NCBI GenBank assembly: GCA_002336465.1
Contig: DDEP01000233.1
Span: 1-26,839 of the forward strand
Direction of reading: 5' to 3'
Length of the DNA: 26,839 bases
DNA from: Pedobacter sp. UBA1951
Lineage (GTDB): Bacteria > Bacteroidota > Bacteroidia > Sphingobacteriales > Sphingobacteriaceae
In this document: in pieces, positions 23,356 to 26,839 of the stretch
Numbering within the stretch: the first letter of the stretch is position 1
Layout of the letters: every line of letters begins with the position of its first letter
Made by a program: the position numbers and the translations under genes
The notes under the pieces: model-generated
Seen by the model: the letters and a program-made list of their open reading frames with translations, nothing else
The model's database searches: none
What the model was told of the DNA's origin: nothing

Positions 23356-26300
23356 TTAAAAAGAGGCTCTCAAGGTTGCTCCAAATACTTTAGAAACTGG
23401 TGTAATACCAAACTCTAAACCTCTAGCATTAGAAATACCTGTTAAATTCTGTTCAGGATCTAAGTGAGGGAAATTTGGTGCATAAGTCCACAAGTTCCTT
23501 CCATAAGCAGAAAGTTGTAACCTGCTGATGAATTTTGTTTTTTCCAATAATTTTTTCGGAAGGTCATAAGTAAAGGTAACCTCTCTTAGTTTTAAGAAAG
23601 TAGCATCAAGTACATAGCCTTCCCAAGCAACATACTTACCACTTAAGCCCCAGTAATCCTGTGCAGAAACATAGGTAGTATTAGGTTGGCCATTGGCATA
23701 TACGCCTTCAAACAAGTATGGTTTTGAAACCGATCCATCTGCATTAAAGCGGTTAAACTCAGCAGTTTCTTTAGCAACTCCGTTTATTCTCAAATCGCCA
23801 ATGGTACGCGACATTAGATCGCCTTTGTATCTAAAGTCTAATAGGAATGATAATCCAAAGGCTTTGTATTTAAATGAGTTGGTTAGCCCTGCTGTAAATT
23901 TTGGATTTGGATTTCCTACTGCATTTACATCATTGGTAGCTTGTGGCAAACCATTGCTTTTAATGATCATTCTACCCTGGGCATCTCTAAGATATCTGTT
24001 AGAGTAAATCAGTCCATATTCTTGTCCTGTTACGGCCTGAATGTTTGGCGAGGTGAAACCACCTAACGAAATCAATTCAACGCCTGGTGCCAGTTCTTTT
24101 ACCACTGATTTAAATTTAGTAAAGTTTAATGAAGCCTCCCATGAGAAATTAGTGTTTTTAATCGGCGTACCGCTCAATAAAAACTCTACCCCTTTTGTAG
24201 AAAGTTTACCTGCATTTTTTACGGTAGAAGTAAAGCCCGAAGAATAAGCTACAGGTACGTTAAATATCAGCTCTCTCGAATCTCTTTTATAAACTGAGAA
24301 ATCTAAACCTAATCTGCCGTTAAACATTGAAATATCCGTACCTAATTCAATTTCTCTTGTAAACTCAGGCATCAACTCAGGGTTACCTGCGCCATTTGAA
24401 TAGGTATAACCAGCCAACCCGTTATAAGGGAAACTTACACTGGTTGAGCTGAAACCATCTGCAGAACCTGCTTTAACATAATAAGTAGCTGTTTCATAAG
24501 GACTTCCACCTTTACCTACTTCACCACCATTTGCTCTTATTTTCAATGAATTTAACACGTTACTACGCAACGATGGGAATGCTTCTGTAGCTACAAAACT
24601 TACTGCAACTGCTGGATAAAATATAGACCTGTTTTTTGGAATCAAGGTCGAAGAAAAATCGTTTCTTGCTTTTAAGTTTACGTTTAACCACGATTTATAC
24701 TGTACCGATAAATCGCCGAATACACCCATCATGCGGTTTTTGTTGTAAGAGTTATTGGCAGATATTAAAGTAAAATTGTCTAAGTTTTTAAATCCTGCAA
24801 CAACAATCTCGAGACCTGTTGTAGATAAGTTATTGCCATAATTAGAAATAACCTCATTACCTAAGGTAAAAGAAAGGTTAAAATCGCCATAGGTTTTGTT
24901 TCCTGTTAAGGTAAAGTAACTGTTCAGGTTACGGCGCATACTTCTCGATTGTACCAAACCGCCTTTTCCGGCAGAGCCTGTGTTTGCATTACTACGCACA
25001 CCTTTGTCATCAAAACCTGCGTTCATCATAGAAAACACATCGGCACCAATTTTCAAATCGGCTTGTAACCAGCTGGTAATGTCATATTTAAGGTTAATGT
25101 TTCCAAAGAAACGGTTCAACTCTTCTGCACGGGTTATGTGCTCAATAGACCAATAAGGGTTTTCTTCTGATGATGAGTACCAAATCTGATCTCCTGCAGC
25201 AGTAGTTACTGGCAAACCAGTTACATCATAACTACGAGGGGCATAGATACCTCTCCATAATGGGTTGGCACCTTGGTTACCTGCCTGTGTTCTGTCAGAC
25301 ATGCTGTTGATATAAGAAAACGAAGTACTCAATTTAAATTTGCTGGTAATATTTGCGCCAGCATTTACTGAGAAATTGTTTCTGTTCATTTTATTACCCG
25401 GTACCAAGGCATCAGTAGTACTGTTGGCATATGAAATACGGTAATTGAATTTCTCATTAGCTCCTGAGAAGCTGATGGTATTGTCTAATCCTGTTGAATT
25501 TTGAAGAATGTCTCTTACGTTATCTGGATAAGCCTGTAAAGGCACGGTTTGACCTAAAATATTTTCTACAGGTTGACCAGTAATTTTTGGCCCCCATGAA
25601 GTAGAACGAGCTACCCATCTATTTGGATTGGTTGCATCGCCATAAATACCATTTGTACCTTGTCCATATTCATTTTGGTACTCAGGAAATATGTTCATGC
25701 TTCCGATATTGATACTTGAAGTTAGGGATACTTGAGCTTTTGATCCACCTTTACCTTTTTTGGTAGTGATCAAAATTACACCAGAAGCAGCTCTAGAGCC
25801 ATAAAGCACAGTAGCTGCAGCACCTTTAAGTACACTGATGTTCTCGATATCTTCTGGGTTTATATCAGATACCCTGTTAGAAGTTGACGCGCCTTGGTTC
25901 ACGCTGTTACCACCTCCGCTGTTATCAATCGGAACCCCGTCAATAACATACAATGGCTGGTTACTTCTTGTAAAAGACGAAAAACCACGAATGGTAATGT
26001 TAGAACTGTTAAACGCACCTCCCGAACCTGAAACCTGTACACCGGCTACTTTTCCGGCTAAGGCGTTAGAAACATCAGGCGTTGGCGCATCTGTTAGTTT
26101 TTCTGCCGATACAGTTCCCACTCCGTAACCCAAAGTCTTTTTATCTCTTTGGATACCAAATGAAGTGATCACCACATCTGCAAGTTGTTGTACGTTCTCT
26201 CCTATTTCTATCTTATAGGTTGAGCTACTGGTAACCGGTACTTTTTCGGTAATATAACCGATAAAAGAAACTACTAAGGTAGATCCCGGTGGTACAGCTA

Positions 26301-26484
26301 ATGAAAACGCACCTTTTGGGTCGGTTACCGTTCCGATTTTGGTTCCTTCTACCACGACCGAAACCCCTGGAATTGGAAGCTTATCGGACTTACCGATTAC
26401 GGTTCCACTAATTTTCTTATCCTGCGCCAGTGCTTGATAGCAAGCAGAAAACAGCACAAAAAAAACAAGTAAGATTTTTTTCAT
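23356..26484 (-). CDS. SusC/RagA-family TonB-linked outer membrane transporter
   Basis: A 1042-residue TonB-dependent receptor, normal length for SusC. Order: signal peptide 1-20 (cut after ALAQ); carboxypeptidase-regulatory-like domain at about 22-100 (KKISGTVIGKSDKLPIPGVS, GTVTDPKGAFSL); the SusC-type linker LADVVITSFGIQRDKKTLGY; a plug domain at about 115-245 (ALAGKVAGVQVSGSGG, PLYVIDGVPIDN, ISVLKGAAATVLYGSRAASG); then a 22-stranded-type barrel ending in an aromatic residue (ATLRASF). It imports substrate using energy from TonB. It is first in the operon and pairs with the downstream SusD. The substrate is inferred to be peptide from the peptidase neighbours. A promoter-like element and a palindrome lie upstream. 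There is no N-terminal anti-sigma-interacting STN domain. Confidence 0.96.
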   Translation of the reverse strand: MKKILLVFFVLFSACYQALAQDKKISGTVIGKSDKLPIPGVSVVVEGTKIGTVTDPKGAFSLAVPPGSTLVVSFIGYITEKVPVTSSSTYKIEIGENVQQLADVVITSFGIQRDKKTLGYGVGTVSAEKLTDAPTPDVSNALAGKVAGVQVSGSGGAFNSSNITIRGFSSFTRSNQPLYVIDGVPIDNSGGGNSVNQGASTSNRVSDINPEDIENISVLKGAAATVLYGSRAASGVILITTKKGKGGSKAQVSLTSSINIGSMNIFPEYQNEYGQGTNGIYGDATNPNRWVARSTSWGPKITGQPVENILGQTVPLQAYPDNVRDILQNSTGLDNTISFSGANEKFNYRISYANSTTDALVPGNKMNRNNFSVNAGANITSKFKLSTSFSYINSMSDRTQAGNQGANPLWRGIYAPRSYDVTGLPVTTAAGDQIWYSSSEENPYWSIEHITRAEELNRFFGNINLKYDITSWLQADLKIGADVFSMMNAGFDDKGVRSNANTGSAGKGGLVQSRSMRRNLNSYFTLTGNKTYGDFNLSFTLGNEVISNYGNNLSTTGLEIVVAGFKNLDNFTLISANNSYNKNRMMGVFGDLSVQYKSWLNVNLKARNDFSSTLIPKNRSIFYPAVAVSFVATEAFPSLRSNVLNSLKIRANGGEVGKGGSPYETATYYVKAGSADGFSSTSVSFPYNGLAGYTYSNGAGNPELMPEFTREIELGTDISMFNGRLGLDFSVYKRDSRELIFNVPVAYSSGFTSTVKNAGKLSTKGVEFLLSGTPIKNTNFSWEASLNFTKFKSVVKELAPGVELISLGGFTSPNIQAVTGQEYGLIYSNRYLRDAQGRMIIKSNGLPQATNDVNAVGNPNPKFTAGLTNSFKYKAFGLSFLLDFRYKGDLMSRTIGDLRINGVAKETAEFNRFNADGSVSKPYLFEGVYANGQPNTTYVSAQDYWGLSGKYVAWEGYVLDATFLKLREVTFTYDLPKKLLEKTKFISRLQLSAYGRNLWTYAPNFPHLDPEQNLTGISNARGLEFGITPVSKVFGATLRASF

Positions 26485-26555
26485 AATTATTGATTTTGTT
26501 TTAGTTGGTTAGGTTAGCTTATCACTTAATGTGCATCTAAAGTGTCTGCTTGAAA

Positions 26556-26563
26556 CAAATGTA
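26556..26563 (-). promoter_or_regulatory. -7 promoter element of the SusCD/peptidase operon
   Basis: TACATTTG on the minus strand fits the Bacteroidota -7 consensus TAnnTTTG and predicts a transcript leader of roughly 65 bases before the SusC ATG at 26484. The nearest TTTG upstream (26576-26579) is only 12 bases away, shorter than usual, so a good -33 element is lacking. That would fit a promoter needing an activator. Confidence 0.45.
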
Positions 26564-26594
26564 TAAGAGGTAAACCAAAAACCGATGTGGTATA

Positions 26595-26610
26595 ATTATC
26601 ACTTGATAAT
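26595..26610. promoter_or_regulatory. Palindrome upstream of the SusC promoter, possible operator
   Basis: ATTATCA and TGATAAT form a perfect inverted repeat with a two-base spacer, about 31 bases upstream of the -7 element. A further half-site ATTATC occurs at 26616-26621. The position suits an activator-binding site, but AT-rich palindromes are common by chance. Confidence 0.3.
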
Positions 26611-26633
26611 CAAAAATTATCCTCTTGTAGAAG

Positions 26634-26680
26634 ACCAAAAAAAGGCCGTAAAAGCGTTTAATCTGCGTTTACGACCTTTT
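26634..26680 (-). terminator. Terminator of the AraC-family gene
   Basis: AAAGGTCGTAAA (minus strand, 26668-26679) pairs with TTTACGGCCTTT (26641-26652) in a 12-bp stem with one G-T wobble, followed by seven T (26637-26643 overlapping the stem foot). It lies about 40 bases past the stop codon of the AraC-type gene and isolates that gene from the SusC operon. Confidence 0.8.
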
Positions 26681-26717
26681 CATTCAAAAATTATCCAAAG
26701 ATTTTAAATGACAGGTT

Positions 26718-26839
26718 CTAATCCATAACTTTCCGTAAAGGGAAAGAAGACGGCCTTACCTTATATAAGGTGATGTATTCTTTGGGCACCATTCCTGTGA
26801 TTTTTTTGAACACCCTATTAAACGTTATGATACTGTTAA
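26718..26839 (-). CDS. AraC-family transcriptional regulator, C-terminal end only
   Basis: The last 39 residues before a TAG at 26718-26720 can be read: NSIITFNRVFKKITGMVPKE followed by YITLYKVRPS and a short tail. FNRVFKKITGMVPKEY is the signature at the end of the second helix-turn-helix of AraC/XylS DNA-binding domains. The rest of the gene, including any sensor domain, lies beyond the right edge. It is on the same strand as, and directly upstream of, the SusC/SusD/peptidase operon, so it is a candidate regulator of that operon. It has its own terminator. Confidence 0.88.
   Translation of the reverse strand, partial: NSIITFNRVFKKITGMVPKEYITLYKVRPSSFPLRKVMD

Overview
This is AT-rich chromosomal DNA from a member of the Bacteroidota, most likely a Pedobacter-like Sphingobacteriaceae. 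The evidence is a SusC/SusD pair, a type IX secretion (T9SS) type B C-terminal domain protein beside a PorP/SprF protein and a PorE-like OmpA protein, several carboxypeptidase-regulatory-like domains, TAnnTTTG-type promoter elements, and two copies of an intergenic palindrome with core CTGAAACAAGTTCAG that I recall as common in this group. The genus is inferred from the overall look of the proteins and was not tested.

Layout, left to right. 1-667: a decayed secreted-protein gene (minus strand, two in-frame stops) running off the left edge. 884-998: a tRNA with a CAT anticodon and its terminator (minus). 1065-3326: small housekeeping genes: a HAD phosphatase resembling YihX (+), a secreted protein with a carboxypeptidase-regulatory-like domain (minus, overlapping the HAD gene tail to tail), and a DUF962/Mpo1-like membrane protein (+). 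3351-9177: a three-gene minus-strand T9SS-associated set, read as Ig-repeat adhesin with type B sorting domain, then PorP/SprF, then a TPR/beta-propeller/CRD/OmpA protein, ending in a good terminator. The adhesin lacks a signal peptide and abuts, head to head, a plus-strand helical-repeat ORF (9169-10041) that also lacks a normal start. This looks like a rearrangement junction that beheaded both genes. 10136-12443: a catalase (+), a noncoding stretch with several hairpins, and a GreA/Rnk-like factor (+), with the two palindromic repeats downstream of each gene. 12621-13805: a monofunctional proline dehydrogenase (minus).

13945-26484 is one long minus-strand locus, read from the right: SusC-type TonB-dependent transporter, SusD-type lipoprotein, two tandem secreted S10 serine carboxypeptidase-like enzymes, a 967-residue exported TPR protein with an HEYVH metallopeptidase motif, and an exported metal-dependent amidohydrolase. 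The first five genes are spaced 31, 20, -1 and 6 bp apart and look like one operon. The amidohydrolase follows after 136 bp. No glycoside hydrolase or polysaccharide lyase is present, so the locus reads as a peptide or protein utilisation system: exported peptidases trim the substrate, the SusCD pair imports products, and proline dehydrogenase next door could oxidise released proline (inference). Upstream lie a TAnnTTTG-like promoter, a 7-bp-arm palindrome that could be an operator, and the C-terminal end of an AraC-family regulator that enters from the right edge.
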